Under the pieces are notes generated by a model that had not been told where the DNA came from, did no database searches, and was given only the letters and a program-made list of their open reading frames with translations. 64,000 nt of DNA from NCBI RefSeq assembly GCF_016742135.1, contig NZ_JACVCG010000003.1, positions 248,001-312,000 of the forward strand, given 5' to 3'. This document shows, in pieces, positions 18,505 to 27,884 of the stretch. The translations under genes and the position numbers were made by a program. The first letter of the stretch is position 1. Every line of letters begins with the position of its first letter. This stretch comes from Brevundimonas sp. (lineage in GTDB: Bacteria; Pseudomonadota; Alphaproteobacteria; Caulobacterales; Caulobacteraceae).

Positions 18505-19007
18505 TCCGCGGTCGGCGCGACCTCGGGTTGGCGGCGGCTGCGGCCCTGTCCGTGGCCCTGTCGGCCTGTGGCTTTACGCCCCTGTATGGCGAGGCGACCG
18601 CGCCTGGCCTGTCGCGCGTTGCGGTGGAAACACCCGACACCCGACTGGGCTATCGCCTTCGCGAGCGGCTGGAAGATGCCCTTCTGTATGATCGGGCCGT
18701 CACACCTGACTGGCGGCTGGACGTCGCGCTGGAAATGTCCCGGAGACCACTGGGCCGACGGATTGACGACACGGCCGCTCGCTATGAGATGACCCTCGTC
18801 GGCCAGTGGACCCTGACCCCGCTGTCGGGAGGCGAAGTCCGGGCGGGGCGCGAAACCGTAACCGTGAGCTATGCCGCGTCCGACCAGCCCTATGCCGCCA
18901 TCGCCGCGCAGGAGGATGCCGAAGGGCGTGCGGCAGAGACCCTGGCCCAGCGAATCCGTCTGGCCCTGATCCATGCCGTGGGCCCGACCGCCCCGGCCCG
19001 CCCCTGA
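18501..19007 (+). CDS. lptE: LPS-assembly lipoprotein LptE
   Basis: A 168-residue outer-membrane lipoprotein. The signal ends with lipobox LSAC (Cys23), followed at once by GFTPLYG, the sequence that typifies alphaproteobacterial LptE. LptE plugs the LptD barrel and helps place lipopolysaccharide in the outer leaflet. Its ATG overlaps the leuS stop (ATGA), and holA follows after 9 bp. The leuS-lptE-holA order is usual in Alphaproteobacteria. Confidence 0.9.
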   Translation: MIRGRRDLGLAAAAALSVALSACGFTPLYGEATAPGLSRVAVETPDTRLGYRLRERLEDALLYDRAVTPDWRLDVALEMSRRPLGRRIDDTAARYEMTLVGQWTLTPLSGGEVRAGRETVTVSYAASDQPYAAIAAQEDAEGRAAETLAQRIRLALIHAVGPTAPARP

Positions 19008-19016
19008 TCCGGGCCC

Positions 19017-20069
19017 ATGCAGCTCTCCAAGGCTCCGGAGATCGAGCGCTTCCTGAAGGCCCCCGATCCTTCCGTCCGCGTCATCCTCATCCACGGGCGC
19101 GACCGCTCGGGTGTGGGCGAGCGGGCCGAACGGTTGTGCAAGACCGTCACGCCGGACCTCAATGACCCCTTCAACGTCTCCCTGCTGACGGAGACGGACG
19201 TCGAGGCCGATGACGGACGGCTGGAGGACGCCCTGTCGGCCCTGTCGATGATGGGCGGGCGGCGGCTGGTGCGACTGCGCCTCGGCGGCGAGCGGGTGCC
19301 GCAGGAAAAGGCGCTCACCGCCGTTCTGAAGGGCCACGCCGAGGGCCAGTACAACCCCGATGCCGTCTGGGTGATCGAGGCGGGCAACCTGGGGCGGGAG
19401 TCGGCACTGCGTCGCGCGGCCGAGAGCCAGTCAGGCGCCGTCGGCATCGTCTGCTATGAGGATGAGACCGGCGATGTCGCGCGGATGACGCGGGAAGCCC
19501 TGCAGGCCGACAATGTCAGCCTGACGCGGGAGGCGCTGGACCGGTTCGTCGCGCGCCTGCCACGCGAACGCGGCCTGATGCGTCAGGAACTGGAGCGGCT
19601 GATCCTCTACATCGGGCCCGGATCGGGCCGTCAGATCGACGAGGCGGAGCTTGAGGCCCATCTGGGCGTCGAACCGCAGGCCTCGTTTCAGGACGCGGCC
19701 CAGCAGGCCTTTGGCGGCAAGGCGGCGGCCTGCCAGGCCGGCCTGCGCCGGGCCTTTGCCGAGGGCGAGGCGGCAGTCGCAGCCGTGCGCGCGGCGGGCC
19801 AGCACCTGGGGCGGCTGCGACGGATATCGGCGTCCATCGCCTCGGGTCAGGGCGCGCGCGAGGCCGCCAAGGCGGCCGGCGTCTTCTGGAAACAGGAAGC
19901 CGAGATCCTGCGGCAGGTGAAGGTCTGGTCCCCGCGTGACCTGCAGGAGGTCACCGAGGCCGTGGCGCTGGCCGAGGTTCGAACCAAGACCACCGGCCTG
20001 CCCGACCGGCTGATCACCGAGCGCCTGTTTCTGGAGATCTCCGCCCGGGCCCGCAGGCTGGGTCTCTAG
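19017..20069 (+). CDS. holA: DNA polymerase III delta subunit
   Basis: A 350-residue clamp-loader subunit that opens the beta sliding clamp during replication. The N-terminal part has VILIHGRDRSGVGERAERL in the region of the degenerate P-loop, then FNVSLLTETD and ALSMMGGRRLVRLR. The C-terminal helical domain (about 215-345) includes SFQDAAQQAFGG and ends with a Leu/Arg-rich helix. Length fits HolA. It is the last gene of the leuS run and converges on the parAB block. The AT-rich 20-bp stretch after its stop contains TTAA twice, but at the wrong spacing for CtrA. Confidence 0.9.
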   Translation: MQLSKAPEIERFLKAPDPSVRVILIHGRDRSGVGERAERLCKTVTPDLNDPFNVSLLTETDVEADDGRLEDALSALSMMGGRRLVRLRLGGERVPQEKALTAVLKGHAEGQYNPDAVWVIEAGNLGRESALRRAAESQSGAVGIVCYEDETGDVARMTREALQADNVSLTREALDRFVARLPRERGLMRQELERLILYIGPGSGRQIDEAELEAHLGVEPQASFQDAAQQAFGGKAAACQAGLRRAFAEGEAAVAAVRAAGQHLGRLRRISASIASGQGAREAAKAAGVFWKQEAEILRQVKVWSPRDLQEVTEAVALAEVRTKTTGLPDRLITERLFLEISARARRLGL

Positions 20070-20095
20070 CTGAAATATCCTGTTAATTTAGGGGT

Positions 20096-20299
20096 TTAAC
20101 CGCGCTTCGACGCCTTGCGGAAGGCTGGCTTATTGGCCGCAGCGCTCTGGCGGGCGACCGTCTTCTCTTCGTGCTGGCCCGGCTTGAAGCCCCCGGACGT
20201 GGCCGCACCACGGCTACCGGCCTTCTTGGCCGCCAGGGCCCGTTTCATGGCATCAGCGGTCGGGTTGCTCTTGCCGGGATTGTGGGGCGCGTCGGTCAT
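20096..20299 (-). CDS. Small basic protein of unknown function
   Basis: A 67-residue, highly basic protein (MTDAPHNPGKSNPTADAMKR, then AAKKAGSRG and a KASKRG tail) with no hydrophobic segment. Its composition suggests a disordered or nucleic-acid-binding peptide. It lies 25 bp downstream of parB on the same strand and so probably shares the par transcript. The start at 20299 gives the only sensible frame. I do not recognise a named family. Confidence 0.6.
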   Translation of the reverse strand: MTDAPHNPGKSNPTADAMKRALAAKKAGSRGAATSGGFKPGQHEEKTVARQSAAANKPAFRKASKRG

Positions 20300-20324
20300 G
20301 CGCGCACCCTAGCACGACCCCGGA

Positions 20325-21221
20325 TCAAAGGCGCATCAATCGACGGCACAGCTCGTCCAGCTGTTCCAGGCTGGCGTAGCGAAGGGTCAGCTCGCCCTTC
20401 CCCCCCCGATCCGCCAGCTCGACCTTCATGCCCAGGGCGTCGGCCAGATCCTGCTGCAGGGCCTCGATGTCGGCCGAGGCTTCGCTGGGGCCGGCACCCC
20501 CCCGCTGCGAGGGCCGCACCGGCCGGGTGCCCTCTGTCGCCTGACGCGCCAGGATTTCGGTCTGGCGGACGTTCAACCCCTTGGCCAGCACCTCTTCCGC
20601 GAGGGCCACCGGGTCCCGAGCGGTAATCAGGGCTCGCGCGTGTCCGGCGCTGAGGCGACCGGCCATGACGTGCTCGCGCACCGGCACAGGCAGTTGCAGC
20701 AGGCGCAGGGTGTTGGCCACATGGCTGCGGCTCTTGCCGACCACACCGGCGACCGCGTCCTGGGTGCGACCGAACCGTTCCATCAGCTGGGCATAGGCAT
20801 TCGCCTCTTCCATGGGGTTGAGGTCTGCCCGCTGGACGTTCTCGATGATGGCGATCTCGAGCACCTCGACATCGTCCATCTGGCGCTCGATCACCGGCAC
20901 GGTGGTCAGGCGGGCGGCCTGGGCCGCACGCCAGCGCCGTTCACCGGCAATGATCTGCCAGCGGTCCGTCTCGCCCGGCCAGGCCCGGACCAGAATGGGC
21001 TGCAGCACACCGCGATCGCGGATCGAGACGGTCAGTTCCTCGAGATCGGCCGGGGTGAACTGTTTGCGCGGCTGATCCGGATTGGGCCTCAGCAGCTCGA
21101 TCGGCAGCATGCGCACGCCCGCAGGCGCGCCCTCGCCGGACACGGCCACCGGCTGTTCCCCGACGCTTTCGCCCAGCAGGGCCGACAGACCGCGCCCCAG
21201 ACCTCTTTGACGTTCAGACAC
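20325..21221 (-). CDS. parB: Chromosome-partitioning protein ParB
   Basis: A 298-residue ParB. The CTP-binding N-domain (about 35-135) carries GERRWR (93-98) and ENVQR (127-131), the C- and P-motifs of the CTP switch. The helix-turn-helix (about 140-200, with VVGKSRSHVANTLRLL) binds parS, and the C-terminus (about 250-298) dimerises. ParB loads at parS, slides as a clamp and hands the origin to ParA for segregation. The start at 21221 follows parA by 24 bp. Three parS-like sites are found upstream in the same block. Confidence 0.96.
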   Translation of the reverse strand: MSERQRGLGRGLSALLGESVGEQPVAVSGEGAPAGVRMLPIELLRPNPDQPRKQFTPADLEELTVSIRDRGVLQPILVRAWPGETDRWQIIAGERRWRAAQAARLTTVPVIERQMDDVEVLEIAIIENVQRADLNPMEEANAYAQLMERFGRTQDAVAGVVGKSRSHVANTLRLLQLPVPVREHVMAGRLSAGHARALITARDPVALAEEVLAKGLNVRQTEILARQATEGTRPVRPSQRGGAGPSEASADIEALQQDLADALGMKVELADRGGKGELTLRYASLEQLDELCRRLMRL

Positions 21222-21245
21222 TTGTGCTTCTTTCTGCTCTGGAAT

Positions 21246-22070
21246 TCAGGCCACGGCCAGCCGGCGGGAGCGCTCGCGTTTGACCACTTCGCGCGCCAGC
21301 TTCAGATAGGCCTGACTGCCCGCGCATTTCAGATCATAGATCAGGGCCGGCTTTCCGAACGATGGGGCCTCCGACACCCGGACATTCCGCGGGATGACGG
21401 CGTCATAGACCTTGTCGCCGAAGTGGGCCCGTACATCATTGGCCACCTGACCCGACAGGGCATTCCGCTTGTCATACATGGTCAGCACCAGCCCCTGGAT
21501 TTCCAGACGGGGATTGAGGCTCTGGCGGACCATGTCGATGGTCTTCATCAGCTGCGTCAGCCCCTCCAAGGCGAAGAATTCGCACTGCAAAGGCACCAGT
21601 ACAGCATCGGCAGCCGCCATGGCGTTGAGGGTCAACAGGTTCAGAGAAGGGGGGCAGTCGATCAGAACATAGTCGTACCGGGTCTGACCTTCGCGTGCGT
21701 GCGCCAGCAGCGCATCGCGCAGGCGGAAGGAGCGCCGATCGGCCTGGCTGAGCTCGATTTCAACCCCCGACATATCGGGGTCTGACGGGATAATGTGGAG
21801 CCCGGGAACGGCCGTTTCGACCGCCGCCTCGGCCACGGCCCTACCATCGGTCACGACGTCATAGATGGTGACGCGCCGTGTTTCACGTGAAACACCCAGG
21901 CCCGTCGAGGCATTGCCCTGGGGGTCCATATCGACGATCAGCACCTTTTCGCCGATGGCGGCCAGGGCCGTGCCCAGATTGATGGCCGTGGTGGTCTTCC
22001 CCACCCCGCCTTTCTGGTTCGACACGGCCAGTACGCGCGGTCCGGGCTTGGTCTCAGGCGGTACGGACAC
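21246..22070 (-). CDS. parA: Chromosome-partitioning ATPase ParA
   Basis: A 274-residue ParA/Soj-type ATPase. The deviant Walker A is KGGVGKT (residues 20-26), with DMDPQGNAS and YVLIDCPPSLNLL as the A' and B motifs. It forms the gradient on the nucleoid that pulls ParB-parS complexes. I chose the GTG at 22070 ([10 protein letters not shown]), which overlaps the end of rsmG by 17 bp; the longer frame upstream lies wholly within rsmG. A perfect 16-bp parS is embedded in the coding sequence at the VSRET codons. Confidence 0.95.
   Translation of the reverse strand: MSVPPETKPGPRVLAVSNQKGGVGKTTTAINLGTALAAIGEKVLIVDMDPQGNASTGLGVSRETRRVTIYDVVTDGRAVAEAAVETAVPGLHIIPSDPDMSGVEIELSQADRRSFRLRDALLAHAREGQTRYDYVLIDCPPSLNLLTLNAMAAADAVLVPLQCEFFALEGLTQLMKTIDMVRQSLNPRLEIQGLVLTMYDKRNALSGQVANDVRAHFGDKVYDAVIPRNVRVSEAPSFGKPALIYDLKCAGSQAYLKLAREVVKRERSRRLAVA
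21879..21894. other. parS site inside parA (perfect palindrome)
   Basis: TGTTTCACGTGAAACA, a perfect 16-bp palindrome equal to the bacterial parS consensus. It codes for part of GVSRETR in ParA. It is the ParB loading site nearest parB, about 8.8 kb from the proposed origin. This is the best of the three parS-like sites in the window. Confidence 0.93.
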
Positions 22071-22683
22071 GACGCAGACTCCCGATACAGACGATACGGC
22101 CGCGGGGATCGCTTTGCGACGGCCGGAGTTCATGGGAGAATTGCCAGGATTTCCGCGCTTCGCGCAACTCCTCCTCCGCCCGTTCCCCCTTGAGAAACAC
22201 GGCTTGTGCACCGCGTTGCATATAGGGCTGTGCATAACCGAGCAGCCGTTCCATCGGCGCAACCGCCCGAGCGGTGACCCGCTCGACCGAAATCTTCTGC
22301 TCTTCCGCACGACCATGAACCACGGTTGCCGGCAATCCCAGCGTTTCAACGACCTTGGTCAGGAAACGGCAGCGTTTCCCCAGACTGTCGATCAGCCAGA
22401 CGTGGGCCCCGGGCCGATCCTTGAGAAGTATGGCCAGAACCAGACCCGGGAACCCGGCCCCGGCTCCCAGATCGGCCCAGGTGAGCGCCCGGGGCTCGAC
22501 CTCCAGAAGCTGGGCGCTGTCCCAGGCATGCCGCAACCAGAAGTCCGGGAGGGTGTCAGGCCCCACCAGATTCATGACGGCATTGGTCTCTTCCAGCATC
22601 GCGCGGAAGCGCTCCAGCTCGCCCATGCGCGCGTCCGATGCCCCGGTGCGGTCCTGAAAGTCTGCAGCGATCCGAACGCTCAC
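22054..22683 (-). CDS. rsmG: 16S rRNA (guanine527-N7)-methyltransferase RsmG
   Basis: A 209-residue SAM-dependent methyltransferase (old name GidB) that makes m7G527 in 16S rRNA. The SAM-binding motif is [17 protein letters not shown] (about residues 68-84), followed by [12 protein letters not shown] and ARAVAPME. The start is GTG at 22683, sharing GTGA with the mnmG stop. This mnmE-mnmG-rsmG-parA-parB order is the classic origin-proximal arrangement. The 3' end overlaps the parA start by 17 bp. Confidence 0.94.
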   Translation of the reverse strand: MSVRIAADFQDRTGASDARMGELERFRAMLEETNAVMNLVGPDTLPDFWLRHAWDSAQLLEVEPRALTWADLGAGAGFPGLVLAILLKDRPGAHVWLIDSLGKRCRFLTKVVETLGLPATVVHGRAEEQKISVERVTARAVAPMERLLGYAQPYMQRGAQAVFLKGERAEEELREARKSWQFSHELRPSQSDPRGRIVCIGSLRRVRTA

Positions 22684-24536
22684 GCCGCCACACGCGCCTT
22701 TTTCACGTGGGCCAGCAGGGCGGTCAGGGCGCCGGGCGTCATGCCTTCGATCCGGGAGGCCTGACCCAGGGTCACGGGGCGAATCCTGGCGAGTTTCTCC
22801 CGAACTTCGGCCGACAGTCCGCCCATGGCGCCATAGTCGAGGTCGGTCGGCAGGCGCAGCCCTTCCTCACGCCGCAGAGCCTCGGCGTCCGCCGACTGGC
22901 GGTCCAGATAGCCGGCATAGGCAGCTTCGATCACCAGCTGGTCGCGCACCGCAGGGCTGCGCTCCGCGAGGTCCGGCCGGATCGGCAGAAACTGATCGAG
23001 GGTCACGCCGGAATGGGCCAAGAGATCGCGCACGGACCGACGCTGGCCATCGGCGTTCACATGAATGCCGAGACGTTTCGCCTCCCCGGGTGTAAAGCGG
23101 GTCTCATTGGCCCAGGCCAGAACATCGTCCAGCTCGGCCTGTTTTGCGGTGAACGCTCGCGCGCGCTCTGCACCGGCCAGTCCCAGCTCGATCGCGAGCG
23201 GCGTGAGACGGCGGTCGGCATTATCGGCCCTGAGGCTCAGCCGATATTCGGCGCGGCTGGTGAACATGCGGTAGGGCTCGGTCACACCCCGTGTGACCAG
23301 ATCGTCGATCATCACGCCGATATAGGCCTGGTCGCGTCGCAGGATCACCGCGTCTTGTCCGCCCACCGCGCGGGCGGCGTTCAGCCCGGCCATCAACCCT
23401 TGAGCCGCCGCCTCCTCATAGCCGGTCGTGCCGTTGATCTGGCCGGCCAGATAAAGCCCCGGGCGCGCCTTGACTTCCAGCGTCGGCAACAGCTCACGCG
23501 GGTCGACATAGTCATATTCGATCGCATAGCCGTAGCGGAACACCTCCACCCCCTCGAGCCCCGGAATGGTGCGCAGGAAGGAGTCCTGGGTGGCTTCGGA
23601 GACCGACGTCGAAATGCCGTTCGGATAGACGGTCGGATCGTCCAGACCCTCGGGCTCGAGAAAAATCTGATGGCTGGTCTTGTCGGCGAAGCGGACCACC
23701 TTGTCCTCGATCGACGGACAGTAGCGCGGCCCCCGGCCGGACAGATACCCGCCATAGACGGCGCTTTCGCCAAGATTCTTGGCGATGATCCGGTGGGTCT
23801 CTTCGGTGGTGTGGGTAATGCCGCAGGCGATCTGCGGTACGGTGATCCGGTCGGTCAGGAAGCTGAAGGGCACGGGCTCGGCGTCGGCCTGCTGCATTTC
23901 CAGCCGGTCCCAGGCGATGGTGCGCCCATCCAGCCGTGCGGGCGTCCCGGTCTTGAGTCGACCCAGAGCGAGGCCTGCAGCATGCAGATCGGCCGCCAGA
24001 CCCGTCGACGGCGCCTCGCCATGGCGGCCTGCCGGAATACGCAGATCGCCCCGGTGAATGACGCCGTTCAGGAAGGTGCCGGTTGTCAGCACCACAGCCC
24101 CGGCGCGCAGAGTCTCGCCCGCCTCGGTCTCAACCCCGACTACCCGGTTTTCGTTGACGATCAATCGCTCCGCCGTTCCCGCCATCAGGGTCAGGTTCGG
24201 GGTTGCGGACAGTTCGGCCTGCATGGCCTCCCGATAGAGACGCCGGTCGATCTGGGAGCGCGGGCCCTGAACAGCCGCGCCCTTGGATCGGTTCAGCATG
24301 CGGAACTGGATGCCCGACACATCGGCCAGGCGCCCCATGATGCCGTCCAGGGCATCGATCTCACGGACCAGATGCCCTTTGCCCAGGCCACCGATGGCCG
24401 GATTGCAGCTCATCTCGCCGATGGTGTCGAGCCGCTGGGTCAGCAGGACCGTTCGGGCCCCGGCGCGCGCCGAGGCCGCCGCCGCTTCACAGCCGGCGTG
24501 CCCGCCCCCGATGACGATGACGTCGAATGTGTTCAT
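22680..24536 (-). CDS. mnmG: tRNA uridine-34 carboxymethylaminomethyl-modification enzyme MnmG
   Basis: A 618-residue FAD protein (old name GidA). With MnmE it installs the cmnm5 group on wobble U34 of several tRNAs. The FAD site is [14 protein letters not shown] at the N-terminus, with family segments [26 protein letters not shown] and [18 protein letters not shown]; a C-terminal helical domain binds tRNA and MnmE. I chose the ATG at 24536 so that the FAD motif starts near residue 7. A parS site lies in the 61 bp between mnmE and this gene. Confidence 0.96.
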   Translation of the reverse strand: MNTFDVIVIGGGHAGCEAAAASARAGARTVLLTQRLDTIGEMSCNPAIGGLGKGHLVREIDALDGIMGRLADVSGIQFRMLNRSKGAAVQGPRSQIDRRLYREAMQAELSATPNLTLMAGTAERLIVNENRVVGVETEAGETLRAGAVVLTTGTFLNGVIHRGDLRIPAGRHGEAPSTGLAADLHAAGLALGRLKTGTPARLDGRTIAWDRLEMQQADAEPVPFSFLTDRITVPQIACGITHTTEETHRIIAKNLGESAVYGGYLSGRGPRYCPSIEDKVVRFADKTSHQIFLEPEGLDDPTVYPNGISTSVSEATQDSFLRTIPGLEGVEVFRYGYAIEYDYVDPRELLPTLEVKARPGLYLAGQINGTTGYEEAAAQGLMAGLNAARAVGGQDAVILRRDQAYIGVMIDDLVTRGVTEPYRMFTSRAEYRLSLRADNADRRLTPLAIELGLAGAERARAFTAKQAELDDVLAWANETRFTPGEAKRLGIHVNADGQRRSVRDLLAHSGVTLDQFLPIRPDLAERSPAVRDQLVIEAAYAGYLDRQSADAEALRREEGLRLPTDLDYGAMGGLSAEVREKLARIRPVTLGQASRIEGMTPGALTALLAHVKKARVAA

Positions 24537-24583
24537 GGCCGGGACATAGGGGAAAACCAGCTCATTCGCCACCGTGGCCGGGT

Positions 24584-24599
24584 TGTTTCACGTGAAACT
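24584..24599. other. parS site between mnmE and mnmG
   Basis: TGTTTCACGTGAAACT matches the parS consensus at 15 of 16 positions. Its right end overlaps the first two bases of the reversed mnmE stop codon (24598-24600), so the last bases of mnmE are part of the site. About 6.1 kb from the proposed origin. Confidence 0.9.
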
Positions 24600-25914
24600 A
24601 TTTGCCGATGCAGAAGCTGGCGAACACCTCGCCGAGGATATCCTCCACCCCCACCTCTCCGGTGATACGGGCGAGGCTGGCCGCCGCCCGACGCAGATCC
24701 TCTCCGGCCATCTCGGGCGAGCGTGTCAGGGCCTGCCGTGCGGATCGGACAGAACCCAGCGCCTCTTCCAGCCTGAGCCGATGCCGTTCCCGTGTCAGGG
24801 CCGGGAAATCCCCGCCGCTGAGGTCCCGCGCAAGACGCGCCGCCAGCCAGTTGGTCAGCGCCTCCAGCCCCTGACCCGACGTGGGTGAAACGACCAGCGT
24901 CGCCATACCGTCCACAGCACCCGGCCAGTCGGTTCGCTCCAGATCCGCCTTGGTCCGCACGCAGAGGTCACTGGAACGGACCAGGGAACCTGCGGGATAG
25001 ACCGGATCGCCGGGTGCCACCACCCAGAGCCGCAGATCGGCGGCCTCGGCCCGGGCCCGGGCCCGGCGCACCCCCTCGGCCTCGACCGGGTCGTCGCTGT
25101 CGCGCAGTCCGGCCGTATCGGACAAGGTCACCGCATAGCCGCCGATCACGAGGGTTGCATCCAGCACATCCCGAGTGGTTCCGGCGATCGGCGTGACGAT
25201 CGCGGCCTCCCGTTCGACGAGGGCATTGAACAGGGAGGACTTGCCGGCATTGGTCTCGCCGATCAGCACGATCCGATAGCCCTCCCGGATTCGTTCTCCC
25301 CGCCGTCCGTTCGCCAGAGCCCGCTCCAGATCCGTGACCAGGCCGTCAAGCACCGGTCCTGCCCGGCTCGCGAGCGCCTCCGGAATATCTTCGTCGGGAA
25401 AGTCGATCTCCGCCTCGACCAGCGACAGGGCGGTCAGGAGATCCCGACGGAAGCCCGCATAGGCTTCGGCGAGGGCACCCCCAAGCTGCCCGAGGGCCTG
25501 CGCGGATTGCTCTGTCGTTTCGGCATCGATCAGATCGGCGATCGCCTCGGCCTGCGTCAGATCCAGCTTGCCATTCTCGAAGGCGCGACGGGTGAACTCT
25601 CCCGGCTCGGCCGGTCGCACGCCCAAGTCGACCAGGGCCTTGCTGACGCCTTCCACCACCGCCCGCCCGCCATGGAGATGGAGCTCGGCCGCATCCTCGC
25701 CCGTATAACTGGCGGGTGCCTTGAACCGCAGGACGAGCGCCTGATCCAGCGTCTCCCCCTGATAGCGGAGGATGCGGACGACCGCCTGTCTCGGAGCCGG
25801 CAGGCCCACGCCAAGCCCCTTCAGCACACGGTCGCAGTCCGGACCCGACAGACGGATAACGGCCACCGCCCCCCGGCCCGGCGGCGTGGCCAGGGCAAAG
25901 AGCGTGTCCGTCAC
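24598..25914 (-). CDS. mnmE: tRNA-modification GTPase MnmE
   Basis: A 438-residue GTPase (old name TrmE) that partners MnmG. An N-terminal folate-binding domain (about 1-115, with YTGEDAAELHLHGG) is followed by a helical domain and an inserted G domain with GETNAGKSSLFN (G1), AGTTRD (G2) and DTAGLRD (G3). The C-terminus ends CIGK, the conserved catalytic tail (usually CIGK at the very end). The start is GTG at 25914. Length and domain order are normal. Confidence 0.95.
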   Translation of the reverse strand: MTDTLFALATPPGRGAVAVIRLSGPDCDRVLKGLGVGLPAPRQAVVRILRYQGETLDQALVLRFKAPASYTGEDAAELHLHGGRAVVEGVSKALVDLGVRPAEPGEFTRRAFENGKLDLTQAEAIADLIDAETTEQSAQALGQLGGALAEAYAGFRRDLLTALSLVEAEIDFPDEDIPEALASRAGPVLDGLVTDLERALANGRRGERIREGYRIVLIGETNAGKSSLFNALVEREAAIVTPIAGTTRDVLDATLVIGGYAVTLSDTAGLRDSDDPVEAEGVRRARARAEAADLRLWVVAPGDPVYPAGSLVRSSDLCVRTKADLERTDWPGAVDGMATLVVSPTSGQGLEALTNWLAARLARDLSGGDFPALTRERHRLRLEEALGSVRSARQALTRSPEMAGEDLRRAAASLARITGEVGVEDILGEVFASFCIGK

Positions 25915-25921
25915 CGGGGCC

Positions 25922-26146
25922 TCATTTTGTGGCGGCTTCCATCATGCGCCGGAACTGCTCCTGGGCCTGGAGGCCAAAGCCGGTCCAGGTCTTCATCAGC
26001 TCTTCCGGCTGCATGGCCGCCATATTCTCAGCCATGCGCTTCTGCATTTCGGCGACCATGGCGTCGTTGAGGGGCGCCACATCCGGCAGACCCAGAAAGG
26101 CACGCGCCTCGGCCGGAGTGCAATCGATCTCGACATTGACCTTCAT
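25922..26146 (-). CDS. DUF6489 family small protein
   Basis: A 74-residue soluble protein beginning MKVNVEIDCTPAEARAFLGL, the signature of DUF6489, a short alphaproteobacterial family of unknown role. The second half is helical and Met-rich (AEMQKRMAENMAAMQPEELM). AGGAGAC sits directly upstream of the ATG. It precedes mnmE by 7 bp on the same strand, so it is probably translated from the same message. In related genomes it also neighbours mnmE and rho. Confidence 0.78.
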   Translation of the reverse strand: MKVNVEIDCTPAEARAFLGLPDVAPLNDAMVAEMQKRMAENMAAMQPEELMKTWTGFGLQAQEQFRRMMEAATK

Positions 26147-26158
26147 GAAGTCTCCTTC

Positions 26159-26198
26159 GTCCTAACGCTCGGTTCGCGGAACCTCGCTGCTTGAGGAC
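26159..26198 (+). repeat. 40-bp hairpin element (direct copy)
   Basis: Same family as the array after ftsK. The outer stem is GTCCT/AGGAC instead of GCCCT/AGGGC, and the inner stem is GGTTC/GAACC around the GCG loop. Both stems have changed on both sides and stay perfectly paired. It lies 12 bp upstream of the DUF6489 start and touches a parS site at its right end. Confidence 0.83.
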
Positions 26199-26213
26199 GT
26201 TTCACGTGAAACA
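26198..26213. other. parS site between two facing hairpin elements
   Basis: CGTTTCACGTGAAACA matches the parS consensus at 15 of 16 positions, differing only in the first base. It fills the gap between a direct and an inverted copy of the 40-bp hairpin family, in the space between rho and the DUF6489 gene. This is the parS-like site closest to the proposed origin, about 4.5 kb away. Confidence 0.9.
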
Positions 26214-26214
26214 C

Positions 26215-26254
26215 GCCCTCAAGCAGCCTCGCACCGCCTGCGAGGCGATAGGGC
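26215..26254 (-). repeat. 40-bp hairpin element (inverted copy) after rho
   Basis: On the minus strand it reads from GCCCT to AGGGC, 40 nt, keeping GCTGCTTGAGGGC at its end. The inner stem is an 8-bp GCCTCGCA/TGCGAGGC with a 5-base loop, longer than in the other copies. In rho-sense orientation it starts 4 bp after the rho stop. It may act as the rho transcript's terminator or 3' protective structure. Confidence 0.75.
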
Positions 26255-26258
26255 CAGA

Positions 26259-27659
26259 TTAGGTGTTCATCGACTGGAAGAAGTCCGCGTTGTTCTTGGA
26301 CTGGCGAAGCTTGTCGAGCAGGAATTCGATCGCGTCCTGCGGGCCCATGGGATTGAGGATTCGGCGCAGGACATAGGTCTTGGCCAGCTGGTCCCGCGGC
26401 GTGATCAGGTCTTCCTTGCGAGTGCCCGACTTGAGCACATCGATCGCCGGGAAGATGCGCTTGTCGGCGACCTTGCGGTCCAGCACGATCTCCGAGTTGC
26501 CGGTGCCCTTGAACTCTTCGAAGATCACCTCATCCATGCGGCTGCCGGTATCGATCAGGGCGGTGGCGATGATCGTCAGCGACCCGCCCTGCTCCACATT
26601 GCGCGCCGCGCCGAAGAAGCGCTTGGGCCGCTGCAGGGCGTTGGCGTCCACACCGCCGGTCAGAACCTTGCCCGACGACGGCACGGTCGCATTATAGGCC
26701 CGGCCCAGGCGGGTGATGGAGTCGAGCAGGATCACCACATCCTTCTTGTGCTCGACCAGACGCTTGGCCTTTTCGATCACCATCTCGGCCACCGCCACGT
26801 GGCGCGACGCCGGCTCGTCAAAGGTCGAGGCGACCACCTCGCCCTTCACCGTGCGCTGCATGTCTGTCACTTCCTCAGGCCGCTCATCAATCAGCAGCAC
26901 GATCAGGAAGACCTCGGGGTGATTGGCCTCGATCGACTTGGCGATGTTCTGCAGCATGACCGTCTTGCCGACCCGCGGCGGGGCGACAATCAAACAGCGC
27001 TGGCCCTTGCCGAGCGGCGCAACGATGTCGATGACCCGGCCCGAGCGGTCCTTCAGCGTCGGGTCCTGGATTTCCATGTGCAGCCGCTCTTCCGGATAGA
27101 GCGGGGTCAGATTGTCGAACAGGACCTTGGTCTTGACCAGTTCCGGGTCTTCCAGATTGATCGTGTCGACCTTGAGCAGGGCGAAATAGCGCTCGCCTTC
27201 CCGCGGGCCACGGACGGCCCCGTGGATCGTGTCGCCGGACCGCAGGCCGAAACGGCGGATCTGCGAGGGCGAGACATAGATGTCATCGGGCCCGGGCAGA
27301 TAGTTGGCGTCCGGGCTGCGCAGGAAACCGAAGCCGTCGGGCAGGATTTCCAGCACCCCGTCAGCGATGATCTCGACCTCTTCCTCGGCCAGGGCCTTGA
27401 GGATGGCGAACAAAAGATCCTGCTTGCGCAGGTTGGAGGCGTTCTCGACCTCGAGCTGTTCGGCGAAGGCGACCAGATCGGCCGGGGTCTTTTCGTTCAG
27501 CTCGGCGAGGGTGATGCGGCCGGACGGGACGATGGCCTCGCCGTCTTCCTCATCGTCCTCGGTCGTGTCGATCTCGGTCGTCGGCGTGTCGGCATGCGCG
27601 TCCTCTGCGGGCAGGACGTCGGTTTCGGGCGATTCTGGGGTGTCTGGGGTGTCGCTCAT
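26259..27659 (-). CDS. rho: Transcription termination factor Rho
   Basis: A 466-residue hexameric RNA helicase. It has an extra acidic N-terminal tail (about residues 1-45, rich in Asp, Glu and Thr), the Rho N-domain ([18 protein letters not shown]), a cold-shock-like RNA-binding domain with [16 protein letters not shown], and the ATPase core with P-loop APPRVGKT near residue 228 and [13 protein letters not shown]. The acidic tail is longer than in Escherichia coli but is common in Alphaproteobacteria. It lies 225 bp downstream of hemJ, so it may have its own promoter in that gap. Rho often represses its own synthesis; I see no leader element to prove it here. Confidence 0.96.
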   Translation of the reverse strand: MSDTPDTPESPETDVLPAEDAHADTPTTEIDTTEDDEEDGEAIVPSGRITLAELNEKTPADLVAFAEQLEVENASNLRKQDLLFAILKALAEEEVEIIADGVLEILPDGFGFLRSPDANYLPGPDDIYVSPSQIRRFGLRSGDTIHGAVRGPREGERYFALLKVDTINLEDPELVKTKVLFDNLTPLYPEERLHMEIQDPTLKDRSGRVIDIVAPLGKGQRCLIVAPPRVGKTVMLQNIAKSIEANHPEVFLIVLLIDERPEEVTDMQRTVKGEVVASTFDEPASRHVAVAEMVIEKAKRLVEHKKDVVILLDSITRLGRAYNATVPSSGKVLTGGVDANALQRPKRFFGAARNVEQGGSLTIIATALIDTGSRMDEVIFEEFKGTGNSEIVLDRKVADKRIFPAIDVLKSGTRKEDLITPRDQLAKTYVLRRILNPMGPQDAIEFLLDKLRQSKNNADFFQSMNT

Positions 27660-27884
27660 GGGAACTCACACAGGGGCTGCCTCCTGCAACAACACCTCGC
27701 AGGAGAAAATCGCCAAGAATTTCAAGGCCTTGCGGCCATCCGGAAGGCTCCACCATCTGCTGGGTCGCTCACGCGACGGGGACTGGGCAAATGGGGAGAA
27801 GAGAAGGGCACCGCCCCGCAGGACGGCTCAGGGCCACGGAAACCACGCCCGATGCACCGGGTCAAGCCCGTCGCCATCGCGACG

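Noticed and set aside
20083..20099. CtrA-like TTAA pair after holA
   Set aside because: The two TTAA are separated by 9 bases, not 7.
22698..22710. parS-like TTTTTCACGTGGG in mnmG
   Set aside because: Only one half of the palindrome matches.
22638..24665. 675-codon open frame opposite mnmG
   Set aside because: Shadow of mnmG; low-complexity composition and no motifs.
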